Shown here: positions 21,262-60,755 of the stretch, piece after piece
How positions within the stretch are numbered: the first letter of the stretch is position 1
How the letters are laid out: every line of letters begins with the position of its first letter
Position numbers and translations under genes: made by a program
From: Cristatella mucedo
Lineage: Eukaryota; Bryozoa; Phylactolaemata; Cristatellidae
NCBI GenBank assembly: GCA_009760855.2
Contig: WPIO01000055.1
Location: 374,001 to 438,000 of the forward strand
Direction: 5' to 3'
DNA: 64,000 nucleotides
Notes under the pieces: generated by a model
What the model saw: the letters and a program-made list of their open reading frames with translations, nothing else
Databases searched by the model: none
What the model was told of the DNA's origin: nothing

Positions 21262-21500
21262 GATAATAATAATAATAATAAATTTGCATTGCGCCCTCAG
21301 AGAACCGAATCTTTCTAGGCACTTTACAGATCCTGTATAGAAAGCATTACCAAATGTTTGGTGGTTAACAGGCAGCAGGCATAGTATAAGCAGGTACATG
21401 CGCACGAAGAACGAATCACAAAGACCAGCCAAAAGCTGTGATAAACAGCTGCGTATTTAGCTTCTTCTTAAATGTCATGTCAGGGGACATTGTGACATAA
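21262..21500 (-). mobile_element. LINE A 3' fragment
   Basis: (AAT)n followed by the inverted 3' UTR (gcgccctcagagaaccgaatctttctaggcac) and the last codons of the ORF. Diverged from the younger copies. Confidence 0.8.
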
Positions 21501-22020
21501 TAGATTGATGCCCTCTCTCTACTGTCACCTGAACCTGATGACAGCCAAACTTCTTTCCAGTCGGCCGAGTTTCTCTCTGGAGACACTAACGAGTTTGATA
21601 TCAAGCATGCTTGAATCCCTAGCGGTCATAGGAGGTTGCAAAGTTCGTCGAATTTCTTTTACTTGCCTTTGCTTAACTGGCTCGCATTGCCAGGTTTCTT
21701 CAATTTTGACGAGAGCTAAATGCAGTAAATCTACGGTTTATACTGCACAAAAATCTATCCGAAGTTGTGGCTAGCGAGTGATACGGAGTTGCTGGTGCTG
21801 TACAAATACAGCCCCTCCGCGGCTCTGGAATATTTCGCTCTACGTCAACGACTTGGAATTCATAGTAAGGTAATTCGTTCTTGATGGCTGACGTGCCCTC
21901 CTACCATCGCCATACCGGCGTGCATCATGCGTTGTGTCTGTGGCAACGGACTTAGTTCACGAGCAAAAGAGGCCAAGGCGCGCTCATATCAAATGCTAGC
22001 GACAGTGTCTCTGTACACTG
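21500..22020. other. Intergenic, nothing recognised
   Basis: No conserved reading frame; possibly old LINE sequence. Confidence 0.35.
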
Positions 22021-23750
22021 CGTGACGAGATGCCACAGAGCAGCGCGCAGCGCGAATCAACGTAGCCAGGCTGGCGTCCGACCCGCGCCCTGTCGCGGTC
22101 AAAAGCTAGCGCGACCTACGACAACGCCAAGCATGGGAAGGACGAGGTCAGCGCGCGGCGGTACGAAAATCGTCACCCGCTAGCATTTCCGTTTCAATTA
22201 CGTACCGCGACGTGCATCGCCGCTCGCTATTGACACAGCGCGCGACGAACGGCATGGACTGGCGTCTATGCCGCGGTGAGCCTCGTTCGCAGGTAAGCCG
22301 CCTTGACCGCTGCGGCGCGGCTGACGTGCGCTGGCGGTCCGACCTCACTTTTACCGCACCACCCTTCCAGAAAATCGTAAGGCACTTCGAAAGCTAAAAT
22401 AATGTTTTATAAAAAAAAACACAAATCTGAGCTTTAATTTGACAACTATTGTAGCCGCGCGTGATAGGAGCCCGTGGTGGGCTGGCTCGTTCACAAACGT
22501 GTCGGAGCAACAACGTGGTAGCCGAGATTACTATCGCCCGGCGACCTCTTGCGCGCGATGTGACGCGCACCTCGTTCGTCTGCCACCGCTCGATAGCGTC
22601 GTAAAGTGAAGCGAGGTACGCCCACTACTCGTTGGCCCGATCGCCTTTGCCGACCGCGTTCCAGTCTCTTCCGAGCTCCTATTGAGTACGTCGGTCCGGC
22701 GCGCTGTCGCGGGCGCCACGCTGCTGCCCATGCCGCGATGCCGCGCCAGAAGCGGCGTGCTCGCAGCTGTGTGTCGCTGCTCCGACGCGCGCGTTCTCTT
22801 TTCTTGTTATTCGACAAGTTTTTTTTGCGAAGGTTCCGCTGTTGACTTCGTACCGCGTGTCCCTCGTTCTCCTCCCGTCTGTCCCTCGTTCTCCTCCCGC
22901 CCCTCAAACAAATGTCCTCCGCGTTGGTCGTAAACCGGGCAGCCGAAGCTTCTCCCGCTCTTCCGCCGGCGATAGCAGCGTTCGGCGGATCCCGCTGGTG
23001 CCGCGGCACCTTTTGAGGCGGCGAGCGACGCCGAGCTGGGATCGACACGTCGCGCGCGAAGCGACAGAACGCAAGAGATGATGATGATGATGGCGGTGGT
23101 GGCCGGCCACTGCACTGCGGGCTCTGTGTGGGGCCGCCGACGACACCATCCGCCCCGGCCGAGTCGCCGCCCTTCCTATTATAGCCGCGCGATTTCCGAC
23201 GAAACGCACCTTCGGAACGATCGTGCAAACCGGAAAACTGGGAGTGGGGGTTGGTGGTGGTGGGAGGTCGGACTGGCTGGCTGTCAATCAGCAGCAGCAG
23301 CCGCAGCAGCAATCATCGTCGCTGTTCACTTGGCCAGGCTGCTGCTCACACTCAAGTCTCTGCTGGATTCGGGCCACCACGGCCGGTTATTGGAGCGTTG
23401 CTCTGTTGTCATTCGGTTGCCTATGCTTGCATCAGCTCACCCCGTATTGCATCATCACCAACGTCCCTTCGCCTTCGTCATTCATTGATCGCTAGCAGTT
23501 GGGTCTCAGCTGCACGACGACTGGCTGCTGGCATAGCCCCGAGCGCGTTGGACCTCAGATGCAGTTTGGCTGTTTTCCACCGACGCGAGATGTGAGCTCT
23601 TCGCATCTGCCTTCCTGGTTCTGACTGCTAAGCTGGCGTCGGCGTCGTCCGCTGCCAATTGCTCTACTGCTGCTTACTGTCTTCGAGTGAGCCGCGTGGC
23701 CAGCGAACGCTCGTTATTGCATGCTGTCTCAAATGGCAACAAGTGGCCGT
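22020..23750. promoter_or_regulatory. CpG-rich block, possible promoter
   Basis: CpG dinucleotides are far denser here than in the flanks. Long open frames on both strands (for example 22491-23312 minus) reflect high GC and have no conserved text. A good plus-strand donor, ttcgcag|gtaagcc, occurs at about 22285-22295. Inference: it could hold the promoter and a non-coding first exon of XPOT, whose coding exon 1 is 3.7 kb downstream, or an unrelated transcript. Confidence 0.3.
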
Positions 23751-24159
23751 GACCTTAGGTGAATGTGCATCGCGAAAAGCTGCTGCTGTCGTAGAGGGCG
23801 CTGCTGCCTGGAATAGCAGTTGGAGTATGCCATGAGTGTGTGCTTTAGCATATGTTGCTGTGCATGTAAGCTATTGTGTGAGCATTAACAAGACCGGGCT
23901 CAAAGCAAGGCGAATGCATTCCCGAAAACCAGTAAATGTAGGCTTTGCAAGGTCGGTTAGCTTGCCTCCCAGGGTCGCCCACTAATTAATGCAGTGCCCT
24001 CGACCGATCTTTTGAGCTTAGCCAGCGAATTGGAACTGAACTCTCTGCTTACGAAGTAGCCACGATAAACAGGTTTACGAGCAGCTCCATATTTAATTAT
24101 ATAACTAAGTTTATATCTGACCTAAACAGTACGTGAATGCCACAGATACTACATACATA

Positions 24160-24271
24160 TAAGCAGGAGAGGTTTTTTATAGCGCACTCAAACTCCAATC
24201 GACTTTCTGTACACTTACGATGGCCCACAAACTTCATGGCTCAAGGAGGCTGATACTTGTGCTGTAATTAA
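24160..24271 (-). mobile_element. LINE B, 3' segment (split copy, part 1)
   Basis: Inverse of the LINE B 3' region (gcaggagaggttttttatagcgcactc, cf. 14822), ending ctgatacttgtgctgtaatt where a LINE A copy has inserted. Part 2 resumes at 25315. Confidence 0.7.
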
Positions 24272-25315
24272 TAATAATAATAATGCACGATAAAGCGCCC
24301 TCAGAGAACTTAATCTCTTTCTAGGCGCTTTACATTTGCTGCAAAGGGAAATGCAATTGAATGGTGAGTAAAATCATGCTTGAAAAAACAAACAAAATGA
24401 ATAATATGGTTAGGGGTGACATGCACAGGGTCAGCATGCACAGTGTCAGCATGCATAAGCACATCAAGGACGAATCACAGGGACCTACTAAATGCTGTCC
24501 TAAATAGGTGTGTTTTTAGGTTGCTTTTAAATGTGGTCGGGTCAGGGGATGTTCTGACACAGGTCGGGAGGGAGTTCCATGCTTTGGGAGCATATGAACT
24601 AAATGCACGGTCTCCAAAGGATTTGAGGTTTGTACGAGGTATTTCTAGACTGTTGGATTCCGAAAAGCAGGTGGTACGATGCTTGGCCTGATGGGGGAGT
24701 ATGTCGGAGAGATAGGCTGGAGCCATAGAATGAAGGGACCTAAAAGTGAGCGACAAAACCTCGAAGTCAATCCGTTGCTTGACTGGTAGCCAGTGCAGGT
24801 CGGCGAGAAGTGGAGTAATGTGGCAACTGCGACGCTCACGACAGACAAGCCTAGCTGCAGAGTTTTGCACCAGCTGCAATCGCCTGATCGCACATGCTGG
24901 TAGGCCAGTAAGCAGTGAGTTGCAGAAGTCGAGAGGGGATGTCACGGATGCATGGACCAACTTGGACGTGGTATCCTTATCTAAACAAGCCCGAATTTTA
25001 GCAATGTTATGAAGCTGAAAATAGGCAGATTTGACCGTGGAGCTGATATGGTCGTCTAACGAGAGGCTGCTTTGGAATATGACACCAAGATTTCGAGCTG
25101 ATTCGACAGGAGATATGCTGGCAGAGCCAATTTTGAGAGACAGCCTTTCCAATCTCTGAATCACACTGGGTTTGCCCATAACTAGTAAGTTGGTTTTGTC
25201 ATTGTTTAGTTTTAGAAAATTTGCTGCTATCCATGTGCGGATGTCATCAATGCATGCAGCGAGTTTAGAGCATTTGAGGTGCTCGAAGGCTGGGAGGGAT
25301 CAAAGCAAAGGTACA
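24272..25315 (-). mobile_element. LINE A copy, about 1.0 kb, inserted in LINE B
   Basis: Tail at 24272, then a long open frame 24475-25179 (minus; LTLKIGSASISP-like, LDKDTTSKLVHA, LHWLPVKQRIDFEVL). It is 5'-truncated within the RT domain just before the YADD region. Flanks on both sides are one LINE B copy. Confidence 0.9.
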
Positions 25316-26030
25316 CCTAGGTTCGAAGAAGCCAAGCCATAGCAGCAGGCGTTGTGAGTCAGCGTGCAAGCAGGCTCACGGCTGAACCTTTTGTATATGC
25401 TCTGTAACCTTGCAGCCATATTGGTCACCAGCTGTAGAGACTTAATTGCTTTATATGGTAGCCAAGCCAAAACTGAGTTACAGCACTCCAGTCTAGACAG
25501 AACTTGGGAGTCAGCAACTCCCTAATTCCATAAATAAATAAATAAAATTCATTTGTATAGCGCGCCAAGAGAACTCAATCTCTATTCAGGCGCTTCACAT
25601 ATGCCTCGGGGCTCGAGCCCACGACCTCAGTCAGACCTTGGTCGGGGGGGGGGGCGAGCACCTTAACCGCTGGACTAAACCAGCTCGGTAGGCATTCCCC
25701 CTAAACTTGGACAGGGACTAAAAATGATGACCAGCCATGGAAGCAATTTTCCGAATGAAACTTGTAATCGTCCCTCTGTTGTCCCAGAGGACAGGTAAAC
25801 GTACCAGCATGTGACCACAGTACCGTCAATTAGAAGAACAAAAGCTCGTGATCACGTGTTGTCCCATGAGTAGGAGTCTGATTCTACCGTCACTTAGGTT
25901 ATGCGATTGGCCCAGAGGCCAATGGTGTCCGGTTAATCGGTAGACTGTAGCTGATTGTAACGGTTTAAAAGGCACCAAGTACAGCCGGGTATCATCGGCA
26001 TTGAAGGGATAGGGGATAAAAAAAAAATTG
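25315..26030 (-). mobile_element. LINE B, split copy part 2 (holds a SINE2)
   Basis: Continues the LINE B copy of 24160-24271 (gaagccaagccatagc ... cagcgtgcaag, cf. 15190-15230). It is interrupted at 25528-25692 by SINE2 and continues decayed to about 26030. Confidence 0.7.
25528..25692 (-). mobile_element. SINE2: tRNA head joined to a LINE A-like tail
   Basis: Reverse complement: tRNA-like head (ctggtttagtccagcggtt ... box B gggctcgagccc), then directly gcgcctgaatagagattgag plus ttctcttggcgcgc, matching the LINE A 3' UTR, then a TTTA-type tail. Such shared 3' ends let SINEs borrow a LINE's reverse transcriptase. Confidence 0.8.
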
Positions 26031-27400
26031 ATGCACCGTCTGTCGTTGGCTGTTTGCTCAACTGCAAAGCAGCACCAGTCAGCCAGGTCGTGAGGAATCA
26101 GCCCGTGCTGGCCAATAACAGGAAGTTTTCATGCCCACGTGCCTGCCCCGAGCCACCTGCTTGAGACTGTCTTAGGAGGTCTGGGAAAGTCGGGGCTTAG
26201 GGGGGACGACTCCCATGCTTCCAGCGGTCCATCCGGCCGGCATTCAACTCCCCGCAGTGGCCTTGACTGATACAGATGCTCATACTCATGGCGACTTATG
26301 GCCTGACCAGCGATAGCAGTTGTGCCATTGTGGTGGGAATAAGTACGATCACTTGCTGTCCGCCTGGAAGCACCTGATGACATACTGGTATACTACCTCG
26401 GGCAGACTGAATTCCGAGCCTGCCTCGCTCAGCTCAACTGCTGGCCGCCAGGCAAGAACTTAGGCTAGTACCTGTTTGGTGCTGATGCAGTGGCCCAGCC
26501 AGTCGCCTGATTTGAAAAACGTATGACGACCATGAGCAATATCGACAGGTGGATGAGGCTGGGGGCAGTCAGCCTACACAAGCCGACCTTTTGAGTAAAA
26601 CAAACTCAGGCTCTATGGAATGTGCTATAGCAGCTGAGACAATGCAGAAGCAGTTGGCCTCTATGCGTGGCCAGACAAGGGAGGTCATGAAGAATCGTAG
26701 TGGGATGGCGTCGTACTAAATGCATGCATACCACCCGAATATGTGTTTGTTTTGGGGCTGTCAATAAATAGTTTCACATGCTTCACATAACTTTAGTATG
26801 CCAGGCATAGTAGAAAACCCTCGTATTTTCCTAACGAATTCACGGCTGTAGCAGTAGCTGCCATACTGCAAGGATTCTTTCGACTTACATGTAAATGGTA
26901 TGCACATGGTAGTGTTGCCATCTTACTCGACCTGGCTTTCGGTATTTTGATGCTGTGCTGTGTGGACAGTTATTAGTCCCAGGGTCATCTGTGTGTGTGT
27001 GTGTGTGTGTTTGCGTGCACGTGCGTGTGTGTGCATGTGTCTGCATATTCGCGAATGTGTGTGCATGCATGCCTGCGCCCCAAGCCTGGTCCTTATGGTT
27101 TACCTAAGGTTTACCTACTTCATTAAGCAGCCACAGCTGAGCAATGCTTCGATCTAGTCGGTGCTATTGGCATGCTGCTGTTTGCTGCTTATGCATGGAT
27201 GCTTCGGCTGCTGCTTGCTGTCATTCTTGTATGTGTGCCCGCGTGAGAGGCTGCCTGCATTGCAACAGCGGTGCCCCTACGCTCTGCTGACACTCGGCTC
27301 GATGCTCGAAGCAGCTGCCGAATCAGCTCTGCTGCTGCTCGTGGTAAGCCGATGCCGTTGTCTTCGTCAGGTCAGGGTCGTGTTCGTCAGCGAGATTGCC
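26030..27400. other. 5' flank of XPOT, no gene recognised
   Basis: Contains an imperfect (GT)n tract at 26992-27065. No conserved reading frame. It probably includes XPOT 5' UTR or intron; an acceptor-like tcttcgtcag ends at 27370, 30 bp before the start codon. Confidence 0.4.
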
Positions 27401-55311
<27,911 letters not shown>

Positions 55312-56242
55312 CGCCCCGAAGCCAATCAAAAGAAAGCCAAGGGACGAGGCTAACTTATTATGCACGGATGGTTCACAGCAGCACAGCTTGGTGGGCTGCT
55401 GCCACCGCCCCGCCACCCCGTGGCGCCTACAGTTTACGTTATTGTTGAAGCCTGCGTGGGCAATGTCGCTTCGTTCGGGCCCACTGCGTGGTCGAATCGA
55501 AAAAACCCGAGTCCCTCACAGAATTGTTCGCCGAGATGCCTCGGGCTGTCCTGTCACTTTTGACCCGGCTGGCCACACCTGGCGGCGATACGAGATACGA
55601 GGCCTCCTTCCTGCCTGTCCGCTGCCTGCAGCCCCTCGTGCCCGGCGTCTCCTTCCTGCCTGCCTACGGGCTGCCTGCCCTGGCTGGCAATGCAGCCGGT
55701 AGGCCATGCTAGGCTTGCCTGCCGACGGCTGGATTGCTTCAGCTGCATTGTCACGCGGCAGTGTGGCCTGTGGCAGGGAGAGCTCCGTGCCGGCCGCTGT
55801 CGCTGCTCTGCGGTGAGCTGAGAAGTAAAGTCGCAGGTACTTGTGCATGAATTAGTTGACTGGCTGCTGACTGCGTTTCAGAACATGCTTTCCTTCTGTC
55901 GGCTGATTGCCCTAGGTCGTGAGCACGTGGTCGTAGGTCGACTTCGTAAGGTCACGTCACGTGGCTCACGGCTCGATTGCCATAGATCATGAGCACAGTA
56001 CGGCAGCCTGACGAAGGGCTCGAGAACCCAGGCTGTGTGTGCATGGCAACTGGCTCTTCGGTGTGTCGCGAAGTCGGCCCGTCGTCGTCCTCCACCTTGG
56101 CTTGGAAGGGTGCACACTGTTGTTTTATGCCCGGCGAAGCCATCGCCCTCAACCCGGCGGAGCTTTATCACAGGTGTGTGTGCCCGGTTAGGTACCTAAT
56201 GGTGATGGCCTGAGTTACATAACAATAGCGATGATAACGAGG
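55312..56242. other. 3' flank of XPOT
   Basis: Presumably includes the XPOT 3' UTR; an AGTAAA variant signal lies near 55824 but no end can be fixed. No other gene recognised. Confidence 0.4.
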
Positions 56243-56480
56243 ATAATAATAATAATAATAATAATAGTAAATCTTCTGTACAGCACCCTGAGGAAACCGA
56301 ATTTCGAGCCCAGCGCTTTACTGCTCCCTGCGAAAGAAGCTGTGTAACCAACTTCGAAAGTCGATGACAAGCAAGTCGGTGCAATGCTTTAGTAAGCATG
56401 CAAAAGCACGCAAGAAGACTACCAGCTGGCCAGTACGACCCCGGAGTGAGTAGCTGCATGCACAGAAATAAAAAGAGGCT
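56243..56480 (-). mobile_element. LINE A 3' relic
   Basis: (AAT)n then cagcaccctgaggaaaccgaatttcgagcccagcgcttta, a diverged inverted 3' terminus. Confidence 0.6.
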
Positions 56481-57071
56481 CATCGTGGGCGCATCGTATG
56501 CTGAGCGGAAGTGGTATGCATAATTCTGTAAAGTCAGTTTAAGAGTTCATCCCTAATCTCATGCACCTCATTTCGAACTAGCTGTCGGTAACGAAACTTC
56601 ACATGGAATCTTGTGTTCATTAGTTCCGTGAATGAGTAAGCAAACAAGCTTCTTCGAATGCCTAGCAGATCTGGCAGAGCTAGAGTTGCGGCAGCAGGAG
56701 GCTGAGAGCCTGAGTAGATGTCTATGCCCGCCGGCCACAGCTGTCTGCAGCTGACTCGAACTGACCAGCATCAAGTTTCGTGCAGCTGAAGCCAGGCGCT
56801 GTAGTCGTGAGTAGCTATGAAAGGTAGAAGCTCCCCGGAAAAAGCAGCAAAGGAAAACAATGGAGTGTGTCGGGATTTCGGCGGCAGAAAATGAGCATCG
56901 CTGTCCCGAGAGCTGCTTAAGGCTGGCACTGACCTCAAGTGCCACAGATCGTGTTCCTCTTCTCCAAAATCGTTTAAGAAGGATTAACCTACTCAAGTCA
57001 CTTGGTGCCTAGCCGCGAGGTTTCTCTTTTCTGCAATTGTGAAACGCGATTCCTTTTCGTCGTCTCTTTAG
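56481..57071. other. Intergenic, nothing firmly recognised
   Basis: A minus-strand open frame at 56568-56996 (142 codons, Ser/Arg/Leu-rich) has no recognised domain and no visible support as a gene. Confidence 0.35.
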
Positions 57072-57925
57072 GCACGAAATCTAGGTGTCATGTTCCAAAG
57101 TGACCTTTCATTAGATGACCACATCAGCTCCACAATCAAGTCTGCCTACTTTCAACTACACAACATTGCTAAAATTCGGGTTTGATTAGGTAGGGATACC
57201 ACATCTAAGTTGGTCCATGCATTTGTGACATCATGCCTTGACTTCTGTAACTCACTGCTTCCTGGCCGACCGGCATGTACAATCTGCTGCAGGAGGTGCT
57301 TACAGCTGTTGCAAAACTCTGCAGATAGGCTCGTCTGTCATGAGTGTCGCAGCTGCCACATCACACCAGCCACATCGCACCACTTCTCGCCGACCTGCAC
57401 TGGCTACCAGTCAAGCAACGGATTGACTTCAAGGTTTTGTCGCTCACTTTTAGGTCCCTTCATTCTTTGGCTTCAGCCTATCTCTCAGATCTACTGCCCA
57501 CCAGGCCAAGCATCGTACCACCCACTTTTGGAATCTAACAGCTTACCAATACCTAGTGCAAACCTCAAATCACTTGGAGACCGTGCCTTTAGTTCGTATG
57601 CTCGCAAAGCCTCGAACTCACTCCCGATTTCCGTCACGACATCCCCTGACCTGATCAAATTTAAAAAGAAATTAAAAACCGATTTATCAGAGTGTTTGGT
57701 GGGTCCCTGTGGCCAGTCCTCTATGTGCTTACGTGTGCTAACACTGTGCATGCTACCACCAAGCATACTTGCATGCTGACCCTGTGCATGCCACCCCTAA
57801 CCATGTTGTTTATCAAGCATGATACCACTCACTATTCGATCGTGTTTCCTTCGCAGCTAATATAATGCGCCTAGAAAGTGATTGAGTTCTCGGAGGGCGC
57901 TTTAACAAGTGTATTATTATTGATA
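57072..57925 (+). mobile_element. LINE A copy, 5'-truncated
   Basis: Begins aggcacgaaatctaggtgtc (ARNLGVMFQ) and runs through LVHAFVTSCLDFCNSLLPG, LHWLPVKQRIDFKVLSLTFR, SYARKASNSLP to the tail at 57925. Frameshifts near 57290 and 57330. Confidence 0.88.
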
Positions 57926-58017
57926 TTATTTACTGACCGACCATTTGTGGCCATATCAAGGTGGAAGCTATATATGCTTGATGGTAGTTTTGGTAGCTTT
58001 ATTAGCACATAATTGCG

Positions 58018-58495
58018 ATTATACAGAGCAAAGTTCTTATGCTGACCCACAAGGCCCGCCACGGCTTGGCTCCTTCATACCTAGCTGAACTGCTACATCA
58101 GTTTCAGCCTGTTCGCGCCCTCACGTCCTGTGTGGACAATACATTAGCTGTCCCATTCCTCCGTCTAAAGACAGTTGGCGACAGAAGCTTTAGCTCTGCA
58201 GGTCCTAGACTGTGGAACTCGCTTCCACAATTCTTGCGCAACGACATCTACTCTCCAACTGCCGACTATGGCACATCTCTTTCAGCGGTCCTGAACTGCT
58301 ACTTCTATGCTACTCACTACCTCAACTACTCTCGCGACTAGGCTTTGCTGTCCACTTCCTCTTTGTTGCGCGAGATGAAGTCTGTTGGCTACCGAATTCC
58401 TACCGAAAGCCGCTTAGGCTGCGAGTGCGCTTTACAAACTCGCCTGAGTAACGCCCGCATAGTCTTTGCGTCATAGACGGAGATGCATTACATTA
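58018..58495 (+). mobile_element. LINE B 3' part
   Basis: One open frame 58039-58341: LTHKARHGLAPSYLAELLHQ, VDNTLAVPFLRLKTV, LWNSLPQFLRND. Ends agtctttgcgtcatagac and tacattatattacac. Confidence 0.85.
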
Positions 58496-58504
58496 TATTA
58501 CACT

Positions 58505-58875
58505 ATCGAATGGTTAGTGGTAGTATGCTCAATAAACAAGAGGAATAACTTGGTTAGGGGTGACAAACTCAGGGTTAGCATGCAAGTACGGTTGCTGACA
58601 GCACGCACAGTGTCAGCACCCATAAGCGCATGCACGACAATTCACAAGAGACTCACTAAATGCTGCGATAAATATATGCGTTTTTAATTTCTTTTTAAAT
58701 GTGGTCAAGTCAGGAGATGTCATGGCGCAAGTCGGGAGTGAGTTTCAGGCTTTGGGAGCATGCGAATTAAAGGCACGGTCTGCGAAGGATTTGAGGTTTG
58801 AACGAGGTATTGGTAAACAATTAGATTCCGAAAAGCAGTCGGTACGATGCTTACCCCAGTAGGGGAGTACTGTCT
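58505..58875 (-). mobile_element. LINE A 3' part without its extreme tail
   Basis: Begins inside the 3' UTR (aatggttagtggtagtatgc) directly after LINE B and runs into the ORF end (gagtttcaggctttgggagc). Lacks the usual terminal motif and AAT tail. Confidence 0.75.
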
Positions 58876-58969
58876 CTTTGGAGATAAGTTCTCCATCCTA
58901 TGGCAATGCATCATAACTATGCTAGTACTTTGTAAGTGTACCCTTATATTTTTTGGTGGATTAAATGTT

Positions 58970-60035
58970 GAAGTTCGATCCTTTACCAGATAACTTCATC
59001 GCGAATTTTTCAGACGACGTAGTAATACTCTTGACGATGTCACCAACCATTTTTTCAATTGAACATACTTTTTGAGATATCTCACAGTCTTTTGTTTATA
59101 TCTGCTCTAATTTTTGGGAACTTTCTTAACGCTAAATTAGTAATCTGTCCCAGATGAAATTCAATTGATAGCATCTGTATTTCTAACTACGAGCCCCTTC
59201 ACCTACAAAAAGAGTTTCTCTTATGCATGTGTATAATCTTTGAATAGCATAGGCTAGATATCTATACCTTCATCAATTTTCCTTTTTCTGAGGTGGTCAT
59301 AGGTCCTTCATAGATCGTATCGTGGCCCGATTTAGAACTAATCATAGCTCGGTTGCTATGGGAGAGATGACTATTCTTGTCATGTTTAGCATTTTTTTAA
59401 TGAATATGCAGTTCCTAGGTAAGCTATATCGACAGTACTTTCATTCTTCTTTACTGAATCTTTAATTCTACTTTTAAATTTTCCGATAGGCAAATCATCC
59501 ATCAGTCTAAATTCATTAATATGACTGTAGCTGTGGACATTACTTTAGGTGTTCCTTTACTAGAATTTACTCCATGAATTTTTCTACGTTATCTCTAAAT
59601 TTCATCAACGTATTTCCAGTCTCAGCATTAGGTGCATGCGTTATCGAAGTGCTAATGAGGTTTCTAGCTGCATCTATTTTTCTTTCCCTTAGATTCTTAG
59701 TCACTTTCATTACCGTTCTGCTAGCGTCTACTCCAGTAGATTGCAATTTATGAGTCCTAGCTGAAGTGGCTAGCGAAGGTTTTATTGCAGCCAATCTATG
59801 TAGCTCTGCGCCTTATAAATCGCTAATATCAGAAGTGCGATACTTTTAAGTATTTCAATTGCCCGCTTATTCAAAAATGATTCTGCGGCGTTTCTTTTTT
59901 CAATTTGATGTCTCAATGATTTTACCTTCAATTAATTTTCAAAAAGTCTAGCGTTATTCATTCTCTACATATTATTAAAATATTTCTCTTGTTCTTCAAC
60001 CATTTTTTGCTGTGACTCATCTTCCATACAAATGG
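58970..60035 (-). pseudogene. Decayed gene of unknown function in the AT-rich block
   Basis: Starts near MEDESQQKMVEEQEKY (about 60035) and can be followed through a charged, probably helical region and the open segment 59567-59794 (AAIKPSLATSARTHKL, VTKNLRERKIDAARNLIST) to about 58970. At least four frame changes and several in-frame TAA/TAG/TGA stops. No family recognised. It lies directly downstream of the ATPase-like relic on the same strand, suggesting one ancestral element. Confidence 0.5.
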
Positions 60036-60109
60036 ATTTCAACACAATGGATAAGTAGTATCTTGGTCAATACTCCAAAACTTTAGGTCGGAATCTCCTT
60101 TCGTGCGAT

Positions 60110-60465
60110 CGATAATGCAATAACCGCGTCTGATACTCGTGATTATTTAATCAACTGTCTGCTTTCCACGATACCAAATTACGTATTGCGTATTTACTCA
60201 ACATCCTTTTCATTCAGATTAAGCATGATGATTAGATTCGCGTTGCTTCTAATAATTCTTCCGGGTATGCCAGTGAATACTTGAGAAATTTTAAATGTGT
60301 TTAGATTCTTGTGTCTTTCTCTCGTAAATTTTTCCACTATAGGCTTTTGATCTTCAGTCATCAGTCATCCAAAGTTACTACATTCTATTTATTTTTGAAA
60401 AAGTTTGGCAATTTTTCAATTCCATCGATGTACTCGAATCAGTTTTTAGCTTTCTTATCCGCCAT
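60110..60465 (-). pseudogene. Relic of a viral-type packaging ATPase (A32/FtsK-HerA), C-terminal half
   Basis: From MADKKAKN at 60465: NVVTLDD near 60363-60385 fits a Walker B (hydrophobic run, then Asp-Asp); then FTRERHKN, ISQVFTGIPGRIIRSNANLI and MLNLNEKDV. This order (Walker B, RHxN, the ISQ sensor, IPxxIRxNAN) is that of genome-packaging ATPases of Polintons, poxvirus A32 and related viruses. The Walker A part is missing. There are in-frame stops (TGA, TAG, TAA) and at least two frame changes, so it cannot make a protein. In intact relatives the enzyme pumps DNA into capsids. Family call is by motif order only. Confidence 0.6.
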
Positions 60466-60574
60466 TTGTTAATTTTATAAGCAAAGATCCTGATTTAGAC
60501 TGCTAGCACATTTATGTTACATTTATGATAATTCAGAAGAAGATCGCTTTTCATCCACTTTTCATGCACATTTT

Positions 60575-60735
60575 CACGCTGACTCTGTGCATATCACCCT
60601 AACCATGTAATGTTTGCTGTCATTTCGCATGCTACCACTAACCATTTGATCGTGCTTCGTTTGCAGCAAATGTAAGTACCTGGAAAGAGAATTAGTTCTC
60701 TGAGGGTACCATATCAAAGGCATTATTATTATCTT
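60575..60735 (+). mobile_element. LINE A 3' tail inserted in the AT-rich block
   Basis: cacgctgactctgtgcatat ... gcaaatgtaagtacctggaaagag ... ctgagggtacc then ATT. Same family as elsewhere; splits the AT-rich block. Confidence 0.8.
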
Positions 60736-60755
60736 CGTTTAGAAGAAATATCCAG

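Noticed and set aside
22491-23312. Minus-strand open frame of 273 codons in the CpG-rich block
   Set aside because: Long open frames occur in several frames there because stops are rare in GC-rich DNA; Arg/Ser-rich text with no domain.
56466-56471. AATAAA as the XPOT polyadenylation signal
   Set aside because: It is 1.15 kb from the stop codon and inside a LINE A-derived stretch; cannot be assigned without transcripts.
56568-56996. Minus-strand open frame of 142 codons
   Set aside because: No recognised domain, unusual composition, no splice or promoter context.
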